The notes: generated by a model not told the origin, from the sequence alone. DNA of 64,000 nt from Sediminibacterium sp. FEMGT703S (GCA_002786355.1 PGCO01000006.1:62001-126000); one strand, 5' to 3'; shown: positions 18,413-26,991, counted from the first letter of the stretch. Translations and numbers: made by a program.

Positions 18413-19438
18413 ATGCTTAAAGATCAGCTGCAAAACAAAATCAATAGTAAAACCAAACCCTTAGGTGCATTGGGTTTACTGGAAGAGATTGCATTACAAG
18501 TAGGTTTGATTCAACAGACCACCGAACCATTTATTGCAAGACCTACGATAATGGTTTTTGCAGCTGATCATGGCATAGCCGAAACCGGATTGGTGAACCC
18601 CTATCCGCAATCTGTCACTGCTCAAATGGTATTAAACTTTTTAAATGGAGGAGCGGCCATCAATGTATTTACTCAAATGCATCAACTGCAATTAATGGTG
18701 GTTGATGCAGGGGTAAATGCTGATTTGAGTCATTTAGTTCAGCCTAATTTTATTCATGCTAAACAAGGCATGGGCACTGCTAATTATTTAAATGCACCTG
18801 CAATAACCACCGAACAAGTCACTAGTTGTATTCAAAAGGGAAAAGAGCTGGTTATCAGTGTGGCCAAAGATGGTTGTAACTGTATTGGCTTTGGCGAAAT
18901 GGGAATTGGGAATACTTCTTCTGCTGCATTAATCATGCATGCGATTACTGGAATTCCAATGCAAGAGTGTGTGGGCCGTGGCACAGGAGCGAATGATGCA
19001 CAATTAATGACTAAGATTAATACGCTTGAAAAAGCAGCAGCTTTTCATCAACTGCATTCCCTAGGCAATGAACCATTCGCATTATTAAGTGCTGTAGGTG
19101 GATTTGAAATCGCAATGATGGTGGGTGCTTACCTAGCAGCAGCAACAGAAAAAATGGTCATTGTAGTAGATGGTTTTATAGCAACCGCTGCATTAATAGT
19201 GGCGGTGCAAATAGACCCTACTATAATTAACAATTGTATTTTTGCTCATTGTAGCGATGAACAAGGCCATGCAAATATGTTACAGCATTTAAAAGCGAAA
19301 CCCCTGTTGAATTTAAGTCTTAGACTAGGCGAAGGAACAGGTGCTGCTTTAGCAATCCCTTTGATAGAATCAGCTGTTGCATTTTTAATTCAAATGGCTT
19401 CTTTTGAACAGGCTGGCGTAAGTACTGCATCAGAATAA
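18413..19438 (+). CDS. cobT: Nicotinate-nucleotide--dimethylbenzimidazole phosphoribosyltransferase
   Basis: CobT makes alpha-ribazole phosphate from nicotinate mononucleotide and 5,6-dimethylbenzimidazole for the lower ligand of B12. The 341-residue product shows KTKPLGALGLLEE near the start, FAADHGIAETG, NFLNGGAAINVF, VDAGV, GFGEMGIGNTSSAA and, at the C-terminus, the loop with the catalytic glutamate region LRLGEGTGAALAIPL. It is 7 bp downstream of the receptor gene and co-transcribed under the riboswitch. Confidence 0.97.
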   Translation: MLKDQLQNKINSKTKPLGALGLLEEIALQVGLIQQTTEPFIARPTIMVFAADHGIAETGLVNPYPQSVTAQMVLNFLNGGAAINVFTQMHQLQLMVVDAGVNADLSHLVQPNFIHAKQGMGTANYLNAPAITTEQVTSCIQKGKELVISVAKDGCNCIGFGEMGIGNTSSAALIMHAITGIPMQECVGRGTGANDAQLMTKINTLEKAAAFHQLHSLGNEPFALLSAVGGFEIAMMVGAYLAAATEKMVIVVDGFIATAALIVAVQIDPTIINNCIFAHCSDEQGHANMLQHLKAKPLLNLSLRLGEGTGAALAIPLIESAVAFLIQMASFEQAGVSTASE

Positions 19439-19460
19439 TTATCTTTATGCAAACAATTCC

Positions 19461-20303
19461 ATGAAATACCAGTGGCTTCTATTCAAAACTGCTTTGATGT
19501 TTTTTACTCGTATACCAGTGGGTAATCTTCCATTTGCTAAAGAACATTTGCAGGCATCTGCCAGGTATTTTAGTTGGGTTGGAATTGTAGTTGGTATTGT
19601 AGGAGCTATTGTATTGGTTTTAGCGAATATGCTTTTCTCTCCTGCACTAACTATCTTGTTTTCCATGATAGCAACCATTTTATTAACGGGTTCTTTTCAT
19701 GAAGATGGTTTTGCAGATTGTTGTGATGCTTTTGGTGGAGGATGGACCAAAGAAAAAATATTGACCATTATGAAAGATAGTCGCCTTGGCACTTACGGGG
19801 TGGTTGGGTTAATATTAATACTATCGTTAAAGTTTTTATTACTGCTAGAATTAATGGATTTTTTTCCAATTGAAATGGTTGCTATTACGTTAATCGCAGC
19901 GCACTCCAATAGCCGTTTTTGGGCAACCACCATCATGCAAAAACTTCCATATGTTCAAGACATTGATAGCAGTAAGTCTAAACCCTTAGCAGATCGAATA
20001 CTCACCAAAGCAGAAATGGGCGTATTGGCTTTGGGTTCATTGCTATCTCTTACCCTTGTTTTCATTTTAATCTATAGCCCAATTGATCAACTAAATCATT
20101 TAGTATTTAGTTATGGATTTGCTAGCTGGTTATTCTTTTTTATACTTTGGGTTCAAGTTCCCTCTTATTTAGTTCAAATATTTGCAGGTCAATATTTCAT
20201 GAAATGGATTGGCGGTTATACTGGAGATTGTTTGGGTGCCACACAACAGGTTTGTGAAATTGCATTTTATTTAGGATGTTTACTGTTATGGAAATTTATT
20301 TAA
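19461..20303 (+). CDS. cobS: Adenosylcobinamide-GDP ribazoletransferase (cobalamin synthase)
   Basis: CobS joins adenosylcobinamide-GDP and alpha-ribazole (phosphate) in the membrane, the last assembly step of B12. The 280-residue protein is hydrophobic with several helices. It has the family motifs MFFTRIPVGNLP, FSWVGIVVGIVGA, SFHEDGFADCCDAFGGGWTKEKIL, IMKDSRLGTYGV and, at the end, GGYTGDCLGATQQVCEI. The Asp-rich segment (HEDGFADCCDAF) is the metal/phosphate site. It is followed by cobC with a 16-bp overlap. Confidence 0.97.
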   Translation: MKYQWLLFKTALMFFTRIPVGNLPFAKEHLQASARYFSWVGIVVGIVGAIVLVLANMLFSPALTILFSMIATILLTGSFHEDGFADCCDAFGGGWTKEKILTIMKDSRLGTYGVVGLILILSLKFLLLLELMDFFPIEMVAITLIAAHSNSRFWATTIMQKLPYVQDIDSSKSKPLADRILTKAEMGVLALGSLLSLTLVFILIYSPIDQLNHLVFSYGFASWLFFFILWVQVPSYLVQIFAGQYFMKWIGGYTGDCLGATQQVCEIAFYLGCLLLWKFI

Positions 20304-20890
20304 TCAGACATACCACCCCTAAAGTAGAAAAAGGCATCTGCTACGGACAGGCCGATTTAGATATTACCGAAACTTTTTTAGAAGAAGTGGAAGCCATAAA
20401 ACCACATTTGCCTTCTGAAGGAATAAAAGTATACAGTAGTCCTTTACAACGTTGCAAAAAGTTGGCAGATGCTTTATTTGAAGGGTTTGACATTGATATT
20501 CATGATGATTTAATGGAACTCAATTGTGGCCAATGGGAATTACTTCCTTGGAATGATATTCCAAAAGAAGAGATACAACCATGGATGGATGATTTTGTAA
20601 ATGTTCGTGTTCCACAAGGAGAGAGTTATGTAGACTTACATAACCGTGTTGTCAATCGCTTCAAGGATATTGTTGAAAAGCAAGAGTCTGCAGTGATTGT
20701 AGCACATGGAGGTGTACTGAGAAGTATTCTATCGCATATTACTTCAACCCCACTAAAAGAATCTTTTGATGCATTTACTTTGCACTATGGTTGTGTGGTA
20801 AAAATTAATGTAACAGAAGATAATATAACCCACGAATTGCTTTATAATTATTCTAGACAAGGAAAAGAATGGCATAGACCCACTCTTTAG
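20288..20890 (+). CDS. cobC: Alpha-ribazole phosphatase (histidine phosphatase family)
   Basis: CobC dephosphorylates alpha-ribazole 5'-phosphate or the B12 5'-phosphate product. The 200-residue protein has the histidine-phosphatase start (IYLIRHTTP), YSSPLQRC, LMELNCGQWELLPW and the second catalytic His in VIVAHGGVLR. The position in the B12 operon points to CobC rather than a phosphoglycerate mutase. An ATG four codons upstream (20276) is also possible; 20288 begins in the usual place. It overlaps cobS by 16 bp. No cobU/cobP (cobinamide kinase/guanylyltransferase) lies in the window. Confidence 0.9.
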   Translation: MEIYLIRHTTPKVEKGICYGQADLDITETFLEEVEAIKPHLPSEGIKVYSSPLQRCKKLADALFEGFDIDIHDDLMELNCGQWELLPWNDIPKEEIQPWMDDFVNVRVPQGESYVDLHNRVVNRFKDIVEKQESAVIVAHGGVLRSILSHITSTPLKESFDAFTLHYGCVVKINVTEDNITHELLYNYSRQGKEWHRPTL

Positions 20891-20919
20891 TAAAATTGTA
20901 CCTTTAAAAAAATAAGCGC

Positions 20920-21501
20920 ATGGAATTTCAAATAGATCAACTGCTGACAGTTACATTTACCCTTTTTGCGGTAATTGATATTGTAGGGTCTATTCCCTTG
21001 CTCATTTCTTTAAAGGAAAAAATGGGGGGAGGCATTCGTTCTTTACAAGTAACGCTGATTTCTGGCGCTCTAATGATTTTGTTTTTATTTGCAGGCAAAC
21101 CCTTTTTAAAAATTCTTGGATTAGATATTCGGTCCTTTGCGGTTGGAGGATCAATCGTAATATTTTTACTTGGACTTGAAATGGTATTGGGTCATGAAAT
21201 TTTCAAAGGCGACAACAACGCCAAAAGCGGAAGTGTTGTTCCCATAGCATTCCCCATTATTGCAGGTTCGGGTACCCTTACCACTATCATGTCTTTAAAA
21301 GCCAACTTCGATGAAATGTATATTTTGTTTGGTATTTTAATTAATCTGGTAGTTGTTTATATCACTTTAAGATTACTCAAAGTTATTGAAAGAGCGCTAG
21401 GTGAATCAGGATTACTTGCCGTAAGAAAATTCTTCGGTGTAATCCTAATTGCTATCGCCGTTAAAATATTTAGTACCAATATTGCAGCATTTGGTAAATA
21501 G
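20920..21501 (+). CDS. MarC family membrane protein
   Basis: A 193-residue membrane protein with about six hydrophobic helices and the MarC family layout. Markers are FTLFAVIDIVGSIPLLISL near the N-terminus, FAVGGSIVIFLLGLEMVLG, and the hallmark PIAFPIIAGSGTLTTIMSL. The physiological role of MarC proteins is unclear. It follows cobC by 29 bp on the same strand and may be read through from the B12 operon, but nothing ties it to cobalamin. Confidence 0.9.
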   Translation: MEFQIDQLLTVTFTLFAVIDIVGSIPLLISLKEKMGGGIRSLQVTLISGALMILFLFAGKPFLKILGLDIRSFAVGGSIVIFLLGLEMVLGHEIFKGDNNAKSGSVVPIAFPIIAGSGTLTTIMSLKANFDEMYILFGILINLVVVYITLRLLKVIERALGESGLLAVRKFFGVILIAIAVKIFSTNIAAFGK

Positions 21502-21509
21502 TTAATTCA

Positions 21510-23180
21510 TTACCAAAGAATAGTATAAAGTGCTGCAATAATTCCAAATAATATTAATACTCCTACCACAAAAGCAGGATGTAATTTAAACATGCTTCTG
21601 TCTACTTCTAAACCATTGGTTTGAACACCTTTTCTGATATCGTTCATACTTATAAAATACATCCCTACTAAACAGATCAAGAATACAATGCCCATCCTAT
21701 CTAAGAATGGAATTTCAAAAACGCCTTCTGCATTTGCAACCGCATATCCAGAAGATGCCAGCCAAGAAAGGTCAATATAATTTGGCATGAATTTAAAAAT
21801 AATAGAAAGCACAAATCCACCAATGGTTGCAAATAATGCAGCGTTTGAGCTGGTTTTCTTCCAGAAGAATCCAAGGAAGAACATGGCAAACACGCCTGGT
21901 GAAACAAAGCCTGTGTATTCTTGAATATATTGGAATCCTCCTTTCTTATCAATTCCCATAAACGGAGCAACTACCATGGCCATTACCATTGCAGCAACAA
22001 TCGCCATTCTTCCAATATTCACCATTTTTTGTTCTCCTGCTTCCGTATTGATTTTCTTTTTGTAAATATCTAAAGTAAAAATCGTTGCGATGCTATTGGC
22101 TTTTCCTGCTAAAGAAGCTACTACTGCCGCTGTGAGAGCTGCGAAAGAAAGCCCTTTTAATCCCACCGGTAATAAATTTAATAATACAGGATATGCTCTA
22201 TCCGGATTTATTTCTCCGTCTTGTAATAACTCCGTTTGAAAATATCCTTGCTGGTGCATTACATATGCTGCAATACCAGGCAACACAACTATGATGGGCA
22301 TGATTAATTTTAAAAAGCCTGCAAATAATAATCCATTGCGTGCTGTTTTTAAATCAGCTCCTAATGCACGCTGTGTAATATACTGGTTGCATCCCCAATA
22401 ATTTAAATTGGCAATCCATAATCCTCCAATTAAAACAGTAAGGCCTGGCAAATCGGTAAAGCTTGGATTATCAGGCTTCAAAATCATATGAAAATGATCG
22501 TCTGCTTTTTCCGTTAAAACTTTAAATCCATTCAATAAACCGCTGGTTCCATTTTGTTCTGCTACTAAGTTCAATGCAATATAAGTGGCTGCCAATCCTC
22601 CCAAGATTAAAAAGAAAACTTGAATTACATCGGTGTATCCAATTACTTTCATTCCTCCCAATGTAATGAGTACTGCAAAAAATCCCAATGCAATCATACA
22701 TACCGTGAAGGAGATTCCTGAGATACTACTAATGGCTAATGCTCCCAAAAATAAAATAGATGTAAGGTTTACAAATACATATAATAATAACCAGAATACT
22801 GCCATAATCATTGCTACGGTATCGTTGTATCGTACCTGCAAAAACTGCGGCATGGTGAATATTTTATTTTTCAAATAAACAGGCATAAAAAATATAGCCA
22901 CTACAATTAAAGTAACTGCAGCCATCCACTCGTAACTGGCAATAGCCAATCCCATTTTAAATCCACTTCCACTCATTCCAATAAACTGCTCAGTTGAAAT
23001 ATTAGAAGCAATTAATGATGCCCCAATAGCCCACCAGGTTAAAGACCCTTCCGCTAAAAAATAGTCTTTGGAACTAGCTTCTTTTGCCTTCTTTTTTCGG
23101 TATACCCAAATACCATATCCTGCTACAAGAATAAAATAGAATAGAAATACCAAATAATCGGTTTGGTGCAATGCATTCAT
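21510..23180 (-). CDS. Sodium:solute symporter (SGLT-like)
   Basis: A 556-residue member of the solute:sodium symporter family. It begins with an outward N-terminus (MNALHQTDYLVFLFYFILVAGYGIWVY) and contains DYFLAEGSLTWWAIGASLIASNIS, the SSS signature, followed by EQFIGMSGSG. About 13 transmembrane segments are visible, as are GGLWIANLNYWGCNQYITQRALGA and AALTAAVVASLAGKANSIATIFTLDIYKK. The order and motifs resemble sugar or myo-inositol transporters (SGLT branch); the substrate is not certain. It is convergent with marC (8 bp apart). Confidence 0.92.
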   Translation of the reverse strand: MNALHQTDYLVFLFYFILVAGYGIWVYRKKKAKEASSKDYFLAEGSLTWWAIGASLIASNISTEQFIGMSGSGFKMGLAIASYEWMAAVTLIVVAIFFMPVYLKNKIFTMPQFLQVRYNDTVAMIMAVFWLLLYVFVNLTSILFLGALAISSISGISFTVCMIALGFFAVLITLGGMKVIGYTDVIQVFFLILGGLAATYIALNLVAEQNGTSGLLNGFKVLTEKADDHFHMILKPDNPSFTDLPGLTVLIGGLWIANLNYWGCNQYITQRALGADLKTARNGLLFAGFLKLIMPIIVVLPGIAAYVMHQQGYFQTELLQDGEINPDRAYPVLLNLLPVGLKGLSFAALTAAVVASLAGKANSIATIFTLDIYKKKINTEAGEQKMVNIGRMAIVAAMVMAMVVAPFMGIDKKGGFQYIQEYTGFVSPGVFAMFFLGFFWKKTSSNAALFATIGGFVLSIIFKFMPNYIDLSWLASSGYAVANAEGVFEIPFLDRMGIVFLICLVGMYFISMNDIRKGVQTNGLEVDRSMFKLHPAFVVGVLILFGIIAALYTILW

Positions 23181-23325
23181 ACAGCTGAGTTATAATCGTT
23201 TTAAACTCGTGTAAGCTATACAATTATAAGATGCGGTTTAGTTTATTGTGGGGGATTTTTTTATCAAATATGGGGTGCATATGTATCGGGGGTTGCCAGG
23301 ACATCTTCCTGTCTTTGCTAGGATT

Positions 23326-23540
23326 GTCAGCCTGCGGCTGACTTCCTTATTCGCCAAGATTGGCGGTCTTCGACCGCCTTCCTCCCGTATTGAACTAACT
23401 CAAACCCTTTACGGCAACCTTCGGTTGCCTAGTCTGTTCCATTTTTGTCTTCGCCAAGATTGGCGGTCTTCGCCCGCCTTCCTCCCGTATTGAACTTACT
23501 CAAACCCTTCGCATGTCAACCTTCGGTTGCCCTGCGGTTT
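23326..23540. repeat. Hairpin-rich intergenic repeats with 100-bp periodicity
   Basis: Two copies of a ~60-bp block (23350-23409 and 23450-23509, offset exactly 100 bp) differ at only two bases. The block contains the overlapping inverted repeats GCCAA-GA-TTGGC and GGCGGTC-TTC-GACCGCC (23362-23378; one arm is mutated in copy two). Each copy is followed by a GGCAACC-TTC-GGTTGCC type hairpin (23413-23429, and a decayed version at 23515-23531). A third 7-bp hairpin of the same shape, GTCAGCC-TGC-GGCTGAC, lies at 23326-23342. The region is richer in GC than its neighbours and looks like REP/MITE-type non-coding repeats. The 439-bp stretch 23181-23619 holds no credible gene. Confidence 0.8.
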
Positions 23541-23556
23541 TTTTGCTTATTCGCTT

Positions 23557-23574
23557 GTCCGAATAAATTCGGAC
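23557..23574. repeat. Additional inverted repeat next to the tRNA terminator
   Basis: GTCCGAAT (23557-23564), two-base spacer AA, ATTCGGAC (23567-23574): a perfect 8-bp inverted repeat between the repeat block and the tRNA terminator. The role is unknown; it may be a fossil member of the neighbouring hairpin family. Confidence 0.5.
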
Positions 23575-23584
23575 CGCTCAATCG

Positions 23585-23618
23585 CAAAAAACCCTCGCAG
23601 CTTTCGCTGCGAGGGTTT
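23585..23618 (-). terminator. Terminator of tRNA-Arg
   Basis: A 13-bp stem (23589-23601 with 23606-23618, loop TTTC on the plus strand) is followed on the minus strand by six T residues (23585-23590 region). It starts one base beyond the tRNA 3' end. Confidence 0.85.
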
Positions 23619-23619
23619 G

Positions 23620-23691
23620 TGGTCTCGCCAGGAATCGAACCTGGATCTGGAGCTTCGGAAACTCTTATACTATCCATTGTACTACGAGACC
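23620..23691 (-). tRNA. tRNA-Arg (anticodon CCG)
   Basis: The minus strand folds as a 72-nt tRNA. The acceptor stem is GGTCTCG/CGAGACC with discriminator A. The D arm (GTAC...GTAT) has a short loop. The anticodon loop TTCCGAA has anticodon CCG, reading CGG arginine. The T arm is CCAGG-TTCGATT-CCTGG. One A-C mismatch sits at the top of the anticodon stem. The 3' CCA is not encoded. A TACATTTG promoter element lies 10 bp upstream and a strong terminator follows. Confidence 0.9.
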
Positions 23692-23701
23692 AATAATGCT
23701 G

Positions 23702-23709
23702 CAAATGTA
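23702..23709 (-). promoter_or_regulatory. Candidate -7 promoter element of tRNA-Arg
   Basis: Minus strand TACATTTG, an exact TAnnTTTG match, is 10 bp upstream of the mature tRNA 5' end. The same octamer precedes the cobalamin riboswitch. Confidence 0.5.
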
Positions 23710-23726
23710 ATTGATGCAATTTAAAT

Positions 23727-24650
23727 CTATTTCAACTGCTCAAAAATGCGTTCGGTATCTGCCAAAGAACAGAGCTCTGTTCCTTTATGTAATGTGGCAG
23801 CAGAACCTGCAGCTACGCCGTATTGTAATACCTGCTCCCATCCCCATCCTTTGGTTAATGCTGCCAGCATTCCTGCAACCATACTATCCCCTGCTCCTAC
23901 AGTGCTTAATACAGGCGCCTTGGGTGCAACAGTTTGAAAGTGTTCGGTAGCTGTAATTAACATAGCACCATCCGCTCCCATTGAAACTGCCATGGCTTTA
24001 CAAGATCCTTCTGCAATTACCTGTCGGGCCGTTCCAATCACTTCAGAAATATCAATCCACTCTTTACCTACTAAAGAAGCCAATTCGCGCAGATTGGGCT
24101 TGATTAAGTAGAGCCCTTCTTTTACTGCAGCTTTTAATCCATCGCCCGATGTATCTATTATCAACTTTGCTTTTAGCTGTTCTGCAATAATTGCTATCTC
24201 ATGAAAAACTGCTGTTGAAGTACCTGGCGGCAAACTTCCACTAACAACAATATATTCTGCATGTGTGCAATTGCCTATTGCCTGCATTAACAATGCTAAC
24301 TCCTGATCAGAAATCGACTCTCCTGGCATTCCAAAGCGATACTGTAATTTTTTATCTTCATCAAATACTACAAAGTTTTCACGAGTATCGCCTTCAGTTA
24401 AAACTGCTGTAAATGTTACTTGTTCTTTTGCCAATAATGCTTCCAATGTTTTTCCGGTATACCCTCCAGATAAAATAATGGCTTCAGAAGCTACCCCTAA
24501 CTTTTTCAATGCCCTTGAAATATTTATACCACCGCCACCGGGCTCTACTTTTGCAGACAATGCCCGTAATTTTTTTTCAGGAACCAATTCAGGAACCGAA
24601 ATACTTTTATCTAATGCTGGATTGAGCGTAATAGTAACAATATTTGCCAT
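23727..24650 (-). CDS. 1-phosphofructokinase family sugar kinase (PfkB)
   Basis: A 307-residue ribokinase-family enzyme. It has the 1-phosphofructokinase/tagatose-6-P kinase start (VTITLNPALDKSISV), the glycine-rich substrate loop PGGGGINISRAL, IVVSGSLPPG, LIKPNLRELASLVG, and the catalytic anion-hole motif STVGAGDSMVAGML. It probably phosphorylates a sugar phosphate (fructose 1-P or 6-P). It follows crtY by 9 bp and is the last gene of the carotenoid operon, an unexpected place. No PTS or transporter genes accompany it. Confidence 0.9.
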   Translation of the reverse strand: MANIVTITLNPALDKSISVPELVPEKKLRALSAKVEPGGGGINISRALKKLGVASEAIILSGGYTGKTLEALLAKEQVTFTAVLTEGDTRENFVVFDEDKKLQYRFGMPGESISDQELALLMQAIGNCTHAEYIVVSGSLPPGTSTAVFHEIAIIAEQLKAKLIIDTSGDGLKAAVKEGLYLIKPNLRELASLVGKEWIDISEVIGTARQVIAEGSCKAMAVSMGADGAMLITATEHFQTVAPKAPVLSTVGAGDSMVAGMLAALTKGWGWEQVLQYGVAAGSAATLHKGTELCSLADTERIFEQLK

Positions 24651-24659
24651 TGTATGAAA

Positions 24660-25838
24660 TTACATCAATTGCTTGAGCTCATGCAATGCTGCTGGTAAGA
24701 ATATGCGCGTGGGTACGGTATTCATGATTTTTAAGTCGGTCCACAAGTTGCTTTCATTGTCTAAGAATGCCAACACTTTACTGGCTTTCATCCCTTTGAA
24801 AATATCTGCAAAAATGGCGTCACCTCCCATTTTACGATTGTGCAATACATTCAATAACACCGAATCGTATAATTGCCCTTTGGCATGTTGAAAGCCCTTT
24901 CCATAAGCTAAATGCTTGCCTTGTTTCATTGCTGCTACAATACCGGCAGTACGTTTTTGAATATACTTAAATGCATACCCACTGCTGGCTTTAGCCTGTC
25001 CCCCAGCAATGCCAATGAAAATATGTCGTCCTTTTGCATTTGGAAAAGGCTTAGTGGTCATTGGTATCACCCCCTTTTCTTCATGTAAAATTTCGTATTC
25101 TGTTATTTGCAAGGTTTCGCTAATATATTTTTCCAACGCAATATTATACGCTTCATCTTCTATTAGTTCTTCCGTAAACAAGGTATACTCTACCAACGCT
25201 GTGTTAGAAGAAGTAGGCAGTACATACATAAAAGTAGTACCCGCTTCTTGACCTACCCTAAAATCCATGAATACAGCCCTAGACGAATCAAAACAGTCTA
25301 CAGCCGTTTTAATTTCCCATCCTTTAAAATGTTGTAAAAAATGGTACTCACTGGGCTTTGTTTTAATGGGCTCAAACAAAATACTGCTGAAAACATATTC
25401 TGCAAAAATGGTTTCGCCATCAGCCAATTCAACTCCAGCTAATTCATTGGAGGCTTCAATCTCAAACCTATGGTCAATTAATCGTTTAACTGTGGTGTTT
25501 CTCCATTCTATATTGGGTGATACTGAAACACTGGTTTTTACATAGTTGTAAAAATCAATCCCCTTAATCATTTTATAGGTATAAGGATTAATCGATAATT
25601 CAGAGGAATAATGATCAGAATAAAAATCAAGTTTATTCCATTGGTGATACACAATGGGCTCAAAAAGATCGGGCTTGGTTTCCCAGAAGCACCAAGTTCT
25701 ATCATTTTGCTGCTTGGCATCAGCATCAACAACCAATATTTTTTTTGAAGCAAAGAAAGGATCAACAAACATTCGCATCAATAAGCTCATTCCTGCACAA
25801 CCTGCCCCAGCTATAATATAGTCGTATTGTTTATTCAA
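24660..25838 (-). CDS. crtY: Lycopene cyclase (CrtY type)
   Basis: CrtY cyclises the psi ends of lycopene to beta rings. The 392-residue flavoprotein has the N-terminal dinucleotide fold (YIIAGAGCAGMSLLMRM), the diagnostic NDRTWCFW motif, a central FEPIV-YHQWNKL region and the late motif GIAGGQAKASSGYAFKYIQ. No ATG is available before the nucleotide-binding motif, and an in-frame stop lies just upstream, so the start must be TTG at 25838. The gene follows crtZ with a 4-bp gap. Given cruF- and crtD-like genes in the same operon, it may act as a monocyclase giving gamma-carotene. Confidence 0.93.
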   Translation of the reverse strand: MNKQYDYIIAGAGCAGMSLLMRMFVDPFFASKKILVVDADAKQQNDRTWCFWETKPDLFEPIVYHQWNKLDFYSDHYSSELSINPYTYKMIKGIDFYNYVKTSVSVSPNIEWRNTTVKRLIDHRFEIEASNELAGVELADGETIFAEYVFSSILFEPIKTKPSEYHFLQHFKGWEIKTAVDCFDSSRAVFMDFRVGQEAGTTFMYVLPTSSNTALVEYTLFTEELIEDEAYNIALEKYISETLQITEYEILHEEKGVIPMTTKPFPNAKGRHIFIGIAGGQAKASSGYAFKYIQKRTAGIVAAMKQGKHLAYGKGFQHAKGQLYDSVLLNVLHNRKMGGDAIFADIFKGMKASKVLAFLDNESNLWTDLKIMNTVPTRIFLPAALHELKQLM

Positions 25839-25842
25839 CTAG

Positions 25843-26310
25843 TTACACTGCTTTTAGCTTTTCGTCTCTCCTGATTTTATCCCAATATTTCTTAGCTACT
25901 ATCAACATACCAAAGCTTTCTCCTTCTTCTTTGTGTAAGTGCTTGTGGTGCATTTTGTGAGCCCACCTAATGGCTTTAATGTATCGGTTATTACTACGTG
26001 TAAATAATTTAATGCGCTGGTGTATAATAATTTCGTGTACTAAAAAATAAGCGAAGCCATATAAAGCAATTCCTGCTCCAATGCTTACTACCCAATAGTT
26101 TTGATTCATGCTCCCTAACATAATACATAACCAACTAGGTATGGCAAAAATCACGAAAAATGCATCGTTCTTTTCCCAAAATCCGGGCCCTTTCTGGTGA
26201 TGATCTTCGTGTAAATACCAAAGAAATCCATGCATCACATATCGATGGGTTAGCCAAGTAATCCCTTCCATTACAACAAATACCAATAAGGTTACTAATA
26301 CATAAATCAT
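25843..26310 (-). CDS. crtZ: Beta-carotene hydroxylase
   Basis: CrtZ adds 3-hydroxyl groups to beta rings (zeaxanthin-type hydroxylation). The 155-residue membrane di-iron enzyme has the fatty-acid-hydroxylase histidine clusters HRYVMHG, HEDHH, HEIIIHQR and HKMHHKHLH, with about four hydrophobic helices between them. It lies between the cruF-like gene (1-bp gap) and crtY (4-bp gap), so translation is probably coupled. Confidence 0.95.
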   Translation of the reverse strand: MIYVLVTLLVFVVMEGITWLTHRYVMHGFLWYLHEDHHQKGPGFWEKNDAFFVIFAIPSWLCIMLGSMNQNYWVVSIGAGIALYGFAYFLVHEIIIHQRIKLFTRSNNRYIKAIRWAHKMHHKHLHKEEGESFGMLIVAKKYWDKIRRDEKLKAV

Positions 26311-26311
26311 C

Positions 26312-26986
26312 TTATAAGAAAATTCTAAGTGATAGAAAAAACAGCGCTTGTATTATTAACAAATGTATGGCAAAATGGTTTTGGGCTTTAATTCTCAACT
26401 TTAATTGAACAGCCAATAAAATGGCACTGATTACAAACCAACAAACATAATTAAGCATGGGGATTGTACCACCCTCCCAGGTCCAAAACCCTAATTGAAT
26501 GGCAACTGGTTCCATCAACCAATCAAAGAAAGTAGCTAACACTGCACCATCAATAACCACAGACCATTTAATAATCGCCCTTGGCATAGGAGCATCGTAT
26601 TTAGCCAACATTACTTTATTTAATTGCTGCATTAAAGACCCACAACAAAAAACAATTACAAACCAATTCAACCCTATTAAAAATGGTACCCCCATCAACT
26701 TTGGCCCCATAACAGTTCCATAATTGTAGTCCCCAAATAAAATCCCTGTATTTACCCCAATGATTTCGGTAACCATTCCTGTTGCAAATGCCAATAAAAA
26801 AAATCCAATAAATCCTTTCTCTAAACGCTCTTGACTAGCTGCAAGTAAAACACCCATTAAAACCAATGTTAATGGGGTATTATTGACGAACCAATCTTTA
26901 TACGGCGTAAAAAGAATACCTATTACACCTGAAATATGGAATAATATTGCTAAAAACAGCGGTATTCGTGGCCTTGCGTATAACAT
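26312..26986 (-). CDS. Carotenoid 1,2-hydratase-like protein (CruF/DUF422)
   Basis: A 224-residue protein with about seven transmembrane helices. I assign it to the carotenoid biosynthesis (DUF422) family, which includes CruF and bisanhydrobacterioruberin hydratase. Recognisable pieces are TGMVTEIIGVNTGILFGDYNYG, GVPFLIGLNWFVIVFC and the Asp/Glu-rich FFDWLMEPVAIQLGFWTW. Family members hydrate the psi end of the carotenoid at C-1',2'. It lies next to a crtD-type desaturase, the expected partner for saproxanthin/myxol-type end groups. The exact substrate is inferred. Confidence 0.85.
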   Translation of the reverse strand: MLYARPRIPLFLAILFHISGVIGILFTPYKDWFVNNTPLTLVLMGVLLAASQERLEKGFIGFFLLAFATGMVTEIIGVNTGILFGDYNYGTVMGPKLMGVPFLIGLNWFVIVFCCGSLMQQLNKVMLAKYDAPMPRAIIKWSVVIDGAVLATFFDWLMEPVAIQLGFWTWEGGTIPMLNYVCWFVISAILLAVQLKLRIKAQNHFAIHLLIIQALFFLSLRIFL

Positions 26987-26991
26987 GGTTG

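Noticed and set aside
23248..23493. Open reading frame of 81 codons across the hairpin repeats
   Set aside because: Its residues come from the inverted repeats in frame; no start signal, no family, and the repeat structure explains it.
23326..23540. Possible CRISPR array
   Set aside because: Only two long copies, with conserved rather than variable sequence between them, and no cas genes nearby.
23516..23719. Open reading frames on both strands over tRNA-Arg
   Set aside because: They are translations of the tRNA and its terminator, a common artefact.
23557..23740. tRNA gene as a phage or island attachment site
   Set aside because: No integrase or duplicated tRNA 3' end is visible on either side.
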